This document shows, one piece after another, positions 11,666-21,988 of a stretch of DNA of 64,000 nucleotides. Numbering within the stretch: the stretch's first letter is position 1; each line of letters opens with the position of its first letter. This DNA is from Larix kaempferi (Eukaryota; Streptophyta; Pinopsida; Pinales; Pinaceae): NCBI GenBank assembly GCA_027924585.1, contig BSBM01000602.1, positions 6,323,501-6,387,500 on the forward strand, in the 5' to 3' direction. A model generated the notes under the pieces. It was not told where the DNA came from and made no database searches. It saw only the letters and a list, made by a program, of their open reading frames with translations. Position numbers and translations under genes: made by a program.

Positions 11666-12265
11666 TCAGAGTCCACCAATATCCTCCACTATGGTCTTCC
11701 CTTTGTCTCGACAAGTACCAACTTGTAACATGTATAAAAGAAACTATGAATCTAATATTAATTAAACAATTTTAAACTAAATTCAAAAACTTAAATAAAC
11801 TTTTGAAAATAAAATTGAAAAAAATACAAGTTTATAAACAAAATTACCTCACTATTGATGTATATGTCCATCATAGGACGAATATCCTCTATTGTGGTAT
11901 TCCCCCTTTCTCGACGAGCCCCAACTTGTAACATATTAAAACGCAACTATGAATCTTATATTAATTTTAAAAAATTAAACTAAATTCAAAAACTTAAATA
12001 AAATTTTGAAAATAAAATTGAAAAGAATAAAAATTTATAAACAAAATTACCTCACTACCAATGTTTATGTCCATCACAGGACCAATATCCTTTGTTGTGG
12101 TATTCCCCCTTTCTCGACGAGTCCCAACCTGTAACATGTTTAAAAGCAACTATGAATCTCATATTAATTAAACAATTTTAGAGTAAATTCAAAAACAAAA
12201 ATAAACTTATGAAAATAAAAATGAAAATAATAAAAATTTATAAACAATTACCTCACCACCAATGT
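11666..12265 (-). repeat. tandem duplication of an exon-intron unit (~208 bp, three copies)
   Basis: Three units each hold an exon flanked by intron sequence: an acceptor ending TTACAG, an exon starting GTTGGNRCTYGTCGAGA, and a donor GAG|GTAATTTTG. The two complete exons are 78 bp (26 codons) and stay in frame. The third (lowest coordinates) diverges after about 19 codons and ends in TGA at 11668-11666. Introns are also alike (CTAAATTCAAAAACTTAAATAA block). Confidence 0.8.
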
Positions 12266-12343
12266 CCATACTACCATGTGTTTCATGAAGTTTAAATTTT
12301 GTTATTAAATAAAACATTATGTGAGTAAAATAAACTAAAATTA

Positions 12344-12565
12344 TAGGCCAATGGGTTAGCTCAAGTGGTTGAGAGCTGTGAGTTGTAAGCAGAAGGTCTC
12401 GGGGTCAAATCCTTGGGTGGCTATGCATAGATATTTAAGGGCCTCACTTGATTTCCCCATTGGGTTACGCCCTGTAATCAGGGCCGGTGGTTTACCTTTT
12501 GTACCATCCTTGAAATGAGGGGAAGTACCTGAGGGTTTTCCCACGGCATGTTCCAAGGAAAAAAA
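12344..12565 (+). mobile_element. tRNA-derived SINE with 12-bp target-site duplication
   Basis: The head carries Pol III promoter boxes: box A-like TTAGCTCAAGTGG (12355-12367) and box B-like GGGTCAAATCC (12402-12412). The body ends in an A-rich tail. The flanks are a 12-bp direct repeat, AAACTAAAATTA, at 12332-12343 and 12566-12577. It lies in an intron of the minus-strand gene. No coding capacity; it depends on a LINE's RT for movement. Confidence 0.92.
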
Positions 12566-14443
12566 AAACTAAAATTAAGTAACTCTTTATTTATCAAAAC
12601 TAAAAAAATGAATTTTTTAAAACATGCTTACATGAAACATAATATTATCAAAAAAATTGGAACCTATGGACAAAATCATTTTCAATTTCTAAATGTGTTC
12701 ATAATCATTAACAATAAGATGTACATAAATGACCTGAAATGAACTTTTAACAAATCATACAAAATAAATTTAAAACATAAAAATAGATCTATTTAATAAA
12801 TATACCTCTCTAATATGCCCTTCTACATTTTCACTAGTGGAGAATCGAAAATCATGTTCATTCAACAATCTAGTAAAATGCAATCAATAAACATTTACGT
12901 AACATTCAAATTATTATATAACAAAATATACAAAACCATAGATATAAAAAATATAGTAAATACCAAGATTATACTATGTAACTTTGATTTCCATATGAAA
13001 TAACAAGTTACTTGTTTTTTTTGCCTGAAAAAAAAACAACCAAAAGTTAAATTCAAAATGAATAAAACAAATAAAGATTGTATGTATATAAACAACGAAC
13101 CTCTCCTCTACTCGTTGTGTCATGGGATATGACATATGAGGCTATATCACGATAGTCCTTTGCATAGGCCCTAACATATTCAATGCTCATTGAGTCTACC
13201 TTGCCATTGCTTTGGTAAACAAACCTTTGACGAAAAGTGGTTCGGGCCCTTTCTCGACCCAATCCTACATCAACTCCTACAAATGTCGATGTTAAACCCT
13301 CGGCCACACAACCCCTTGTATCTCTCCCAACTTGGGATGTGGGTTCCATCTCTGATCTTAAAGTCACAAGCCTAGGTGGGTGAGATATCTACGGTGGAGG
13401 TAGAAGAGTTGTGGGATCTCAAAGAGCACCTTTTCGATCATATATTCATCCCATTCCAACTCCATAAAAACTAGAATGAATATCGGTATATTTTGGCTTC
13501 ATATTTATAAAAAAATCCTATGCATAAAAAATCTGGAAAAATAATTAGGAACCTCGTCATTCCATGACAACCTACCATAGGCTGCAAGGAACCGATCATA
13601 TAATAAATATGCAAGTTCGGGGTACTTGAAATATTGCACTTTAAAAAAAATTTGATTTAGGCCTTCTTTGAAGTTAAACATTGAATTGGCATGTTCTTTT
13701 GTCACTCTCTCCTTCACAACAGACCACTTGTCTGGACCCATCAATTGTGCCCTTCTCCTACGCATCAAGTCAATAAAACTGTCAGTAGTTGGTCCAAGAC
13801 CCTCATATACCTCAATGAATTTTTGCAATGACTGCAAAACAATATCCAAACTTTGTTTTCTCTCTAGAGGGAGATCCAAACTAGAAAGATCATGTTGCAA
13901 CTTGTTATAGTGAGATCTACAACCTTCAGGGGTTATCTGTTGAACACCACTATCCCATGGAACCTCCTCGGGTATATCGAATGGATAAGTTGTTATGGAT
14001 GTACAAACCCCAATTTGTTCAACATAAACCCTCCTTGCTCGACCGTCATCCCTCTGTGCATAATTACGACCCTCTTCTGGTCCTTGCTCTGCTTCAAAGA
14101 CAAACACATAAATTTGTGTGTAAACATTTACAAACTTATTAAACACATGTGCAAAATTACAATTGAGATATATTAATACATAAATTTTCATACCAGCAGA
14201 AGGTCGAGAATCTTGACATTCTCCCATAGAAGATATGGGGGAATCATTTGTGTCCATTTGACCTGACTGGTGATCACTTGAATGGGATCTTTACAACAAG
14301 CTCGAATCTAGAGGTGAACCCGACAATATTTGATTATCAGTGGAGACACCAATGCCTGATGACCTAGATGACCTCCCCTTAGTAGATGTAGTTACACCAG
14401 TAGACCTTACATGCAATTGTCTCGACGACCCCTCTCTTTCCAT

Positions 14444-15287
14444 TTGATAAAATGTCTATATTTGGAAAACACTTTCAACTCAATAGGTATTCAAATTTTA
14501 CATTTTGATTTAAATATTCCAAACATTTGACATCCATACAAAATTTAACATTTTGATTTAAACATCCAAACATTTGACATCCATACAAAATTTTACATTT
14601 TGATTTTACATTCTAACTTAGTGAAGTCTTTAAAAACAACTTGAAAGAGGTGCAATAAAGTCAATTTCACAACAAAGGAAGACTTGGAATTATAGAGTAC
14701 TCCTTGGACCAACATTTTTTTAAAATATGGATTCTTATATAAAAGTGTTTTTAGCTGTTATATCTTAGTGTAAATATATTGTTTCATAATTACAATCTTT
14801 TACTTTATTTCTCAAAATTTGGTAATGTACCAGGTTTGACTAAAAGGAGCATAATATAAAAATGACACTTGGTCTAGATTTAACTCATTAATAAGGTTTA
14901 TACTTCTTAAATCCGAACTTTCTCATAGAAATATTTTTTGTAGGGCTGGGAATGTGGCATATGCACTAAGAATATCAAAAAACAAACTAATTTGGCTTTA
15001 ACTTGTGCTCACAATATTTCCCCTCTCCATTCTTCATTAACTCATCTTTAAAAAGAAAATCAAATAAGAGAAGGGATGGAAAAATAAAGGTTTTATGAAG
15101 GAAAAACATGGTTTTAGAGAAGAAGAAATTAGTCACCTGATAGGTAAATAATGGAGGGGAGATGAGTCATTGTTGATAGGAATTAGGCACTATTAGAAAT
15201 TAGTTAAACCACCATTTACAAATCCTAGAGATTTATGGCCTATTTTTTGTGTATAGTGTTGTAGAAGTGCAACCAAGGGGTGTGATA
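14444..15287. repeat. upstream region of the minus-strand gene with ~48-bp tandem repeats
   Basis: 14490-14620 holds nearly three copies of a 48-bp unit (ACATTTTGATTTAAA...CATTTGACATCCATAC). The remainder is AT-rich with no gene visible. The repeats lie just 5' of the start codon at 14443, so could sit in the promoter (inference). Confidence 0.65.
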
Positions 15288-15642
15288 CTATTGGGAAGAA
15301 ATCTTTAGCAAGCAGCTGCTTGGGATCACCTTGACCACATTAAAGAGAACAAAAGGGAAGATCGTGCTTAAGGTACATGCAATAGAGAAGAAATGGATTC
15401 GTGTGTTGAGTGGAGCATGGTGGAGTGTGCCAAGAGAAGGACTAGCTGATAGATTAAATAAACTCTCAACAATGACCTTTTGGTTTACTCTTTTCGGAAA
15501 TGCCTTCGAGGTTGGACAATTATTCCATTCCATATTTCTCATTGGTGATATTGTAGCCAACATGGGGGTGGTAGTTTATAGTATAAAAACATATGGTAGG
15601 GAGAAAATTGAGCCCCCTCCAATCATTACCAATAACACATAA
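15288..15642 (+). other. unrecognised open frame (~100 codons), possible exon
   Basis: Plus-strand frame from 15331 to 15642 has mixed hydrophobic and basic composition and less AT bias than its surroundings. I recognise no domain. The opposite strand is also open over the same stretch, so strand is uncertain. Nothing is seen in 15643-15990, which is AT-rich. Confidence 0.25.
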
Positions 15643-15994
15643 AGAAAATTTAAGTATAGCACTTTTTCTCTAAAGGTTTTCTTATTGTAATTTGAGTATT
15701 AGTCCTACTACTTAGGGTGAAATGTAATTATGACTTCAATACTAACCACAAATAATTTTCTCTTCATTAACTATATATTCTTCCATATTTTATTCCAATG
15801 TACATTGTTCTAACCACAAAACAACACACTTCTTCAACTTAAGTCTAATTAAGTTATCACCTTAAATTTTAAATTAGTATTATTATTTTGTTATTAAAAA
15901 TTAAAATATCACCTTCAACTTTAAATTATTAGTCTGCTGGAAAAAAAAAAACTTTAAATTATTATTATGATTTTGTATTAAAACAATAAATCAT

Positions 15995-17660
15995 AGTCCA
16001 GGGTTGGCAGGTGCAGGAGGAGTAATCTTTGACTCCAAGGGGAACAAACGGAGAGACTTTGCTTGGGGCATTGGAAAAAAGACTAACAATGGAGCGGAAT
16101 GGCTCGGTCTTATCAAAGGTCTGAAGATTGCTAGAGACCTGTGAATTGAGAATTTGGCGGTTATGGGGGACTCCCTAATTGTCATTAGAAAAGATAGAAA
16201 TATAATCAGTAACCGGAAGAGCCCTTCCACTAAGATGCAACATCTCTTAAACAACATTAGCAAGGAATTCAAATACGTAAGTTATCTCCATATCCTGAGA
16301 GGCCTAAATTGGAAAGTGGATCGCATGCCCAACAAACGAGTTGGGCTCAACTATGGATCTCTTGAATGTGACCATGCCATCTTTGATAACACTTGGATCC
16401 CCTAGCCTTAGATCTCATCTTAAATCGAGGGCTCTCCACCTTTCTATGGATTCATCAAACTATAGCTTCCATGCACAAATTCTTTTTGTTTTTATAACCT
16501 TTCCTAATGACGGTCATTTGGATTCGTGTGGGATCCTCACACACTCCTCCATGTATTGCAGTCAGACAGCTCGCTAGTTGGCCGACATGCGAAGTCTAGA
16601 GATTAGGTTAATATTGGATGGGTTGGCCATTATTTGCATCAACCCCTGCTCTATTCGCTCTAGATCTCTCTGCATTAGATTTTCTTGCTCTCGTGCCCAC
16701 TCTGTCTGGTGCGGGGGTTATTGCATGACCATGGAACACCATTTCTCTGGGTCCTCTCCACAGGATGGCTTTGAAGTTTATTCGAAATGTTTGCGCTGTA
16801 ACAAACCCGTCATAAGCTTTCTCGGTGCTTGCATTCCAATGGATGACGAGCAGGTCAGCTCCCCTGTGCTTAGTCTTTGTCGTGGACAGGTCGGGTCTGG
16901 ACGGTCTTATGGGAAGGAATAGAGGCATGGAAAAAATCAGGATGCAGGGGAATTAATGAAACACATTCAGGATCTAGAAGTTCAAATATTCCTGGTTAGA
17001 AACGAGAACTTGGAATTCAAAAGGGCCCTAACTCACCCATTCTCCCTGGTGCAAGCAACCCACATGGAGGTCAAACTTCAAAACAGTAAGTTTGCTGAGA
17101 AGGTGGAGCATCTGGAAGAAACTATGGGTCTCTGTTATCCACTTTAAGGTTCGTAAGAATTCAAATTCTGATGTTATGACCAGTAAAATTGAAGAACTCG
17201 GCAGGAAGATGGACAAGATTAAAAAGTTTATGGCACACTCTAGAAACCATGTCGATCTCAGCAATGAAAAGAACGGGATTGCAGAGTCTAAAGGCGCAGT
17301 CATGGACCTTGGTCTCCACCCTTAGCAGCTCGACGGTTGGCTTCTTTTTGTTTTGTTTAAGCTATGCGTATACCTCTGTTTCCATGGTTTCTATGTTGTT
17401 TTTTTTGGAAACTACAGGATGGAAATTCTATGTATGTTTAGCACTCTCTTAGAAAGTTCCAACTTCTAGTTTTTTGTATAAGACAATACTGTAGCTATGT
17501 TTTATTTATGCATTTTCCTACTTGGACAGTTTGGAAGGTGTTATAGTTTTCACAGACCTAGGAAGTTTCATATTTTAGCTATAAGCTTGAAGAAGATGAA
17601 CAAGGAGTGATGGATGCTACCCTAACCCGACAGAGGCCAATAAAGGTTCTATGCATAGAT
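15995..17660 (+). mobile_element. 5'-truncated LINE: RNase H tail and 3' region
   Basis: Begins abruptly inside an RNase H domain and continues through a 3' region with a decayed second frame. The coiled-coil-like segments lie at 16956-17147 and about 17150-17325. An AATAAA-type signal lies near 17639. Abrupt 5' truncation is typical of LINE insertion. Its 5' half is absent. Strand is opposite to the larger LINE at 20264-52582. No clear target duplication found. Confidence 0.65.
15998..16405 (+). pseudogene. LINE RNase H domain (RVT_3-like) fragment
   Basis: Encodes P-G-L-A-G-A-G-G-V-I, then N-G-A-E-W-L-G-L-I-K-G-L (the usual E-A-E is changed), then M-G-D-S-L-I-V-I and a terminal G-L-N-Y-G...D-N-T-W-I-P stop. 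These are the signature blocks of the RNase H that ends plant LINE ORF2. One in-frame TGA lies near 16141. RNase H removes the RNA strand of the RNA:DNA hybrid; this copy is inactive. Confidence 0.75.
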
Positions 17661-18869
17661 TGCAACAGATAACCAATCAACATCAAACCACATAAAATAA
17701 TAAGACTTATGCCTCATCAACAACTACAAAATAATGCTTATACAACTAACCTTGTGATGAGGATTATTCTACATAAAATGAGGTTCAAAAAGATTCAACG
17801 GTCCTCTCCCGCTACAAAAAATGGTATGCCAATCTAATTTTAATTACAACCATGAATTGCCTCACTCCTCAATTAAAATAAAAATCAATAGAAGAAAGTA
17901 GTCATGAGCCTTAATAGATGTAGTTACCCAAATTTTTGGCTTTGAAACTAGTAATATATTTTGACATATATACATACATTTAAAGGATTTTCAATATTTT
18001 TTAATTGAATAAAATTTAGATCAAATAAAAATGAAGGAAACAAATTGCATTAATATACACAATTTTAATACGTCTATAAAAATACAATCAGGATAATAGT
18101 CAAAAGGGAGCACCTTAAGCAAAACCTAATAAACTGAATTAAAATAAAGCAAAAAACCATTCAACCAAATCATGCGAAAGCGTGCCAAAACAGTTAAGAG
18201 AAAACAACCCAAATGGATTCTAATGATAACTGTTATGTGCAAATCATTCCTACTAACATAAGCATATGTTGTGCTATCAATCTAAAGGAAGTTCCTTAGA
18301 AAAAATATAGAATTCCATATGGAATATCCTATGGAAAAGAGTAGGGCTCTATGCTTTGGGTAATAAACTCCTATGTGCTTTCCCAGTAAACAAGTAAAAC
18401 AAATATTATGCATTTAGAAAAAATGAGAAACCCTTATCTATACTATGCAAATATCATATTTTCATTATGAAAATTTGTCCCTAAGATTTTAGGAAAAGAT
18501 TAAATTGTTTTTTGTTATAAATAATTGCATCGTACAAGCTACCATCACAGAAGAGAGAAATTACTACTTCTGCAAAGTACTCATATCTCATAGAAATTAT
18601 TTGTGCAAAGAATAAATCAAAACCTTAAGACTTTAGAGAGCAGTCATCCAAACAAGGTAAAAACAATAACCATGTTAGGAGGTATAAGTAATCTGAATCC
18701 AAGGATCATACGCCTGGTAGAAACCAGGTACAAGCTTCCAAGTAGGAGGAACCGGCGATAGAATCCAGTACAGGCAGCATCGCTATTTTTCATTAGGAAA
18801 AAACGTGTCATGTTCTTATTAGACCAAGGGATGATGAGAGAGCTACAAGTTTTTTCAAAACCCACCCCA

Positions 18870-18901
<32 letters not shown>

Positions 18902-19200
18902 CAACTATCGGCATAAAAATACTTTGGAAAGCCCAATTAATAGTGCAAAACAGTGAAGAATTCTATCCAATTAAACAGTAGCAACTAATGGTAAACCGTT
19001 AAAAAATATGTTGAGTAAATAGTGAATTGAACGACCATTAAGATATGTATTCTGCCTAATTAAACAGTAGAAATTAATAGTAAACAATTAAAAAATATGC
19101 CAACTAAACAGTGAATTGAATGACCTTTAAAGATATGTAAACAATAAATTGAATGACTTGACGATTGCATACATAAAAGGCTTTATTAATCAATGAGCCC
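17661..19200. other. AT-rich stretch without recognisable genes; long poly-A tract
   Basis: Nothing coding is supported. A run of about 30 A lies at 18873-18902, directly after CCCACCCCAGGT. It could be the tail of an old retro-insertion or, on the minus strand, the pyrimidine tract of an intron acceptor; neither is proven. Short direct repeats (AAACAGTARMAATTAATRGTAAAC) occur near 18970 and 19060. Confidence 0.5.
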
Positions 19201-19520
19201 AACCTCCATTTAACCATCTAACCACAAGACCAACGCATATTCCAAACACTTACCTGGCACGAATGCAACCCACAGGCTCCCAAACCGAGTTCCACATCCA
19301 CGTCTAGAATCAGAATCAACAACCCCACAACGCAAGACCCTTACTGGCCAAATATCGACAGCGCAAGACCCACAATGGACAAGGTTCCCAAATGGAAATG
19401 GCAGGGTGTTCCTAGCAGGGTGCCCGATGTGGTAGGGTGGGGGTGTAGGGTTCCGCAATGAACATGGTAGAAGGGTGCGGGGTGCAGCAGGGTGCGATTG
19501 CTTTTGTTCGACAAAAAAAT
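19201..19520 (-). other. GC-rich block with a consensus splice donor, possible 5' exon
   Basis: Unlike its AT-rich surroundings, this block is GC-rich and open on the minus strand from about 19458 to 19254, where it meets CAG|GTAAGT (donor at 19253). It lies near the right end of the transposon, pointing inward, as expected for a first exon of a transposon transcript. No domain recognised, and the downstream exon was not identified. Confidence 0.3.
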
Positions 19521-19559
19521 GAACGACGACGACTGGTCTAACCTATTTTACATAAGAGG

Positions 19560-19800
19560 TATCCAGCCAAATAGTTATTCAGTCGAATAACTATTCGACC
19601 GTTCAGATGAATAACTATTCAACCGAATAACCATGGAACAAGAAGAATTCGTTGGCGAATTTCCATGGCTGAAAAACTATAGTACGCATTTCGAGGTCAC
19701 CATTAACTTAAACGGCCGATTGTCATAAGTTATTTGACCGAATAATTTTTAGTTTATTCGACCGAATAACATAATTTATTTGGCCGAATAAATTAAATAA
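19560..19800. repeat. cluster of near-palindromic TTATTCGRCCGAATAA motifs
   Basis: Six copies of a 16-bp near-palindrome (variants with TTATTCAGTCGAATAA, TTATTTGACCGAATAA, TTATTTGGCCGAATAA) between 19573 and 19795. Related GTTGTTCGACYRAA motifs occur at 5300-5370 near the other end. Placement suggests protein-binding sites for the transposon's own proteins or promoter operators (inference). Confidence 0.75.
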
Positions 19801-19848
19801 TTGAGACAAATAATGTTCGGCATGTGCCTCTGCCTTCCATTTCTCACA

Positions 19849-19877
19849 AATGGACACCCATATTCATGGATTCACCC
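19849..19877 (-). repeat. inner inverted repeat, right copy
   Basis: Reverse complement of 4502-4530 at 28 of 29 positions, at the inner edge of the right subterminal region. Confidence 0.85.
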
Positions 19878-19879
19878 GA

Positions 19880-20060
19880 TGGTAAAATGCACCGGTCCAT
19901 ATAATGTTATAAAGCACCGGTGCTTGTAATAATTTTGGTGCACATTGGTGCATATAATGGTGTCAAATATTCATGTGCACCAATGCTATATGTTTCTTTT
20001 AAATGCACCAATGCGTTTTTCAATTGCTCACACCAGCACATTTGTTTGAAGAAAGTGCAC
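19880..20060. repeat. right subterminal repeat region (GCACCGGTGC motifs)
   Basis: At least seven motif copies on both strands (GCACCGGTCC, GCACCGGTGC, GGTGCACATTGGTGC, GCACCAATGC). They mirror those at 4100-4500. Confidence 0.7.
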
Positions 20061-20136
20061 CGAAAAAAAAAACCTTTGCAAAATCCTTCGCCCACCGAGT
20101 TTTTTTTAGTTATAATACATATCCATAAAAACCTCC

Positions 20137-20260
20137 ACTAAAAACATCTAGTACCAATTTGCAGAGGTTGTAGCGGAGGTTTCTTTGAGATTTTTGCCCA
20201 ATCTTGTAACACTAAAAACCTTTGCTACAACCACTGCTACAGGTCATTTTCCTTGTAGTG
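20137..20260. repeat. right transposon terminus, CACTA type, with subterminal hairpin
   Basis: The last bases read CCTTGTAGTG, so the inward strand starts CACTACAAGG. A 22-bp imperfect inverted repeat lies just inside (GCAGAGGTTGTAGCGGAGG at about 20161 and its partner ending at about 20237). The next three bases, TAG (20261-20263), are a candidate 3-bp target duplication whose partner is not in view. Confidence 0.7.
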
Positions 20261-20263
20261 TAG

Positions 20264-21988
20264 GAAGAGCAACTTCTACTGAACCATCTTGCCAATTACT
20301 CACCATGTTTTAATCCCTTGAGGCTTCCTTCCAAAACAACCTTTGTGAATGAGAAATGCAAGAAAAGATGAGCAACATATAGCTCATCGTATTTACACAA
20401 AGAACACCAACTATGCCCTTCGAATCTTCGTTTTTGGATATTATCCCACGTAGGTAATTTGTTCTCCAAAATGCACCACATAAATAAATGAGCTTTTGTT
20501 GGGCACTTCAAATTCCATAGCTTTCTACACCACCAAGTTAATTCTCTATGGAATATTTCTATATTCAATTGAATGTATCCCATCTTTGGAGAGTAAACAC
20601 CTGAAGGATTATGATCCCAGCACAGTTCATCTTCCTTGTTTGAAATATGAATATGAGCCTCCTTGATAGATTCTATTTAAGACTTCTATAAATCACCTTC
20701 TTCATGGGAGAGGCCTAAATATCGAGCTAAGAGCAAGACTTGGCTCTACAGGTTCATGAAAAGAGGATCTGACACTTGATTTAGATTAAAATTACCCTCG
20801 CTTTCACATAGAGTTGAGAAAAGGAGGTGGAAAGAGGTGTTTATCATTGCTTCCAGGCCAAGGATTTGAACCAATCCCAACACTTCTACCATTACCAATT
20901 TGAGAAGCAATATTGTTTCCATTGAGGTCGAAAGAGTGAATAACCGCTTTCCAAATAATATAAGCATTAACCTATCTTTCAGAAGAAGTGTGAATCTAGT
21001 CTTCAAGGTAAGCAAGGGCGATATATTTATGTCCAACTATAGTGGTCCATAAAATTTTAGTGGAAAGTAGCATCCAAACAACTTTGACTGCCATAGCTTT
21101 GGAGAAGAGAGACAATTTTTTAGGCCCCATCCACCAAGGGGTTTTGGGATATCTATCCTCTCCCATTTGATCCAAGGCATCACAAAATGCTCCTTATGAA
21201 CTCTCTAGAGAAACATGAAACATAGACGTCTTGATTTTTCCAAAATGCCTTTTGGAATCCATGCTAGAGACATCCACTAAATTGGGATTGCCTCCAAAAC
21301 TAATTTAACCAAAACCAATCTTCCAACCCTTGAGATCCATTTGTGACTCCAGACCTATAATATTTCCTCTAGTTTTGAAATCAGCCATAACCGGTCCTTT
21401 TTTTATAATTGTTGGGTTTTAAATTAAATCCCAAGTATTTTAGCCCCGGATCAAACTCAACCATCATGAAAGGAAAAAGTGCCTGGTATTACCTCATTTC
21501 ATCTCCATTCATGTTCACACAAGAGAAATGGGATTTCCTTTCATTTATTTGTATCTCAGTGGCTTGACAATAGAGAGCTAAAATATTTTCCAATTTGTCT
21601 GCATCTCTTCAAGATCCATCACAAAAAATTAAAATTTCTTCCATAAAACGAAGCTGTAAAATATACAAAGTTTGAGAGATTTGGGTGCCCTTGAATCCTC
21701 TAGATATTTTAGCATATTCCAATGACCAACTTAAGCCCTCAACAACTAACAAAAAAAGAAGAGGAGAGAGGGGGAAACCTTGATGTAAGCCTCTTTCTAC
21801 TCGAAATAAAGGGGATGGTGACCCATTAATCAATACTGCAAAAGAGTATGAAGTGATACAGCTCATGACCTAATTGATGAAGGGCACCTCGAACCTTTAG
21901 TGAGCTAGAAGCAGCCTGATGTATATCTAGTTTACTCTATCATAAGCTTTGGATAGATCAATTTTTATCATGCCAACCTTAGATTTCT
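20264..21988 (-). pseudogene. L1-type LINE ORF2, 3' piece: RT core and RT zinc-binding domain
   Basis: Minus strand. About 21988-21900 encodes K-I-D-L-S-K-A-Y-D, the RT motif leading to the first catalytic Asp. 21866-21609 encodes V-E-R-G-L-H-Q-G-F-P-L-S-P, then F-M-E-E-I-L-I-F-C where F-A-D-D is expected. 20583-20296 is the RT zinc-binding domain (W-N-L-K-C-P-T-K-A-H-L-F-M-W, W-C-S-L-C). Several stops and frame changes occur between. The 5' continuation is at 30928-31627, after the chromovirus. The RNase H that should follow is cut off by the transposon at 20260. Confidence 0.85.

Larger units (their letters stand above)
11666..14443 (-). pseudogene. second gene of the transposon: multi-exon, tandem exon repeats, unknown product
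   Basis: Not recognised as a known family. Start codon at 14443. Exon 1 (14443-14194) is Ser/Thr/Arg-rich with one in-frame TAA near 14291. A 105-bp intron (14193-14089; GTATGA donor, GCAG acceptor) is a multiple of three, so the frame reads through it. Exon 2 (to about 13540) encodes a helical segment containing L-M-R-R-R-R-A-Q-L-M-G-P-D-K-W. A further exon (about 13400-13095) holds V-G-R-D-T-R-G and L-G-R-E-R-A-R-T. Small downstream exons repeat V-G-(T/A)-R-R-E-R-G-N-T-T; the last (ending 11666) carries the stop. Convergent with the transposase-like gene across the inverted repeat, which suggests the second protein of an autonomous element, perhaps an accessory DNA-binding protein (inference). 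Confidence 0.5.
4100..20260. mobile_element. large CACTA-ended DNA transposon (left terminus unresolved)
   Basis: The right end at 20260 reads, in reverse complement, CACTACAAGGAAAATG, which is a CACTA (En/Spm) type terminus. Subterminal regions on both sides carry the same short GCACYRRTGC motif (4100-4500 and 19880-20060) and a shared 29-bp inverted segment (4502-4530 versus 19849-19877). The interior has a transposase-like gene on plus, a second intron-bearing gene on minus, and a 680-bp inverted repeat between them. The right end abuts LINE sequence. The left CACTA end was not found; it may lie beyond the copia insertion, off the window. The assignment combines visible ends with inference. 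Confidence 0.6.

Noticed and set aside
16578-16928. Open frames on both strands after the LINE RNase H
   Set aside because: No domain, both strands open, and the position is the LINE 3' region; treated as noncoding remnant.
18644-18904. Minus-strand open frame beginning with poly-Phe
   Set aside because: The start is the poly-A/T tract; no recognisable domain follows.
19201-19260. tRNA or SINE head on the minus strand (TGGTCTTGTGGTTAGATGG)
   Set aside because: A box A-like stretch is visible but no box B at the right distance, no tail and no target duplication.
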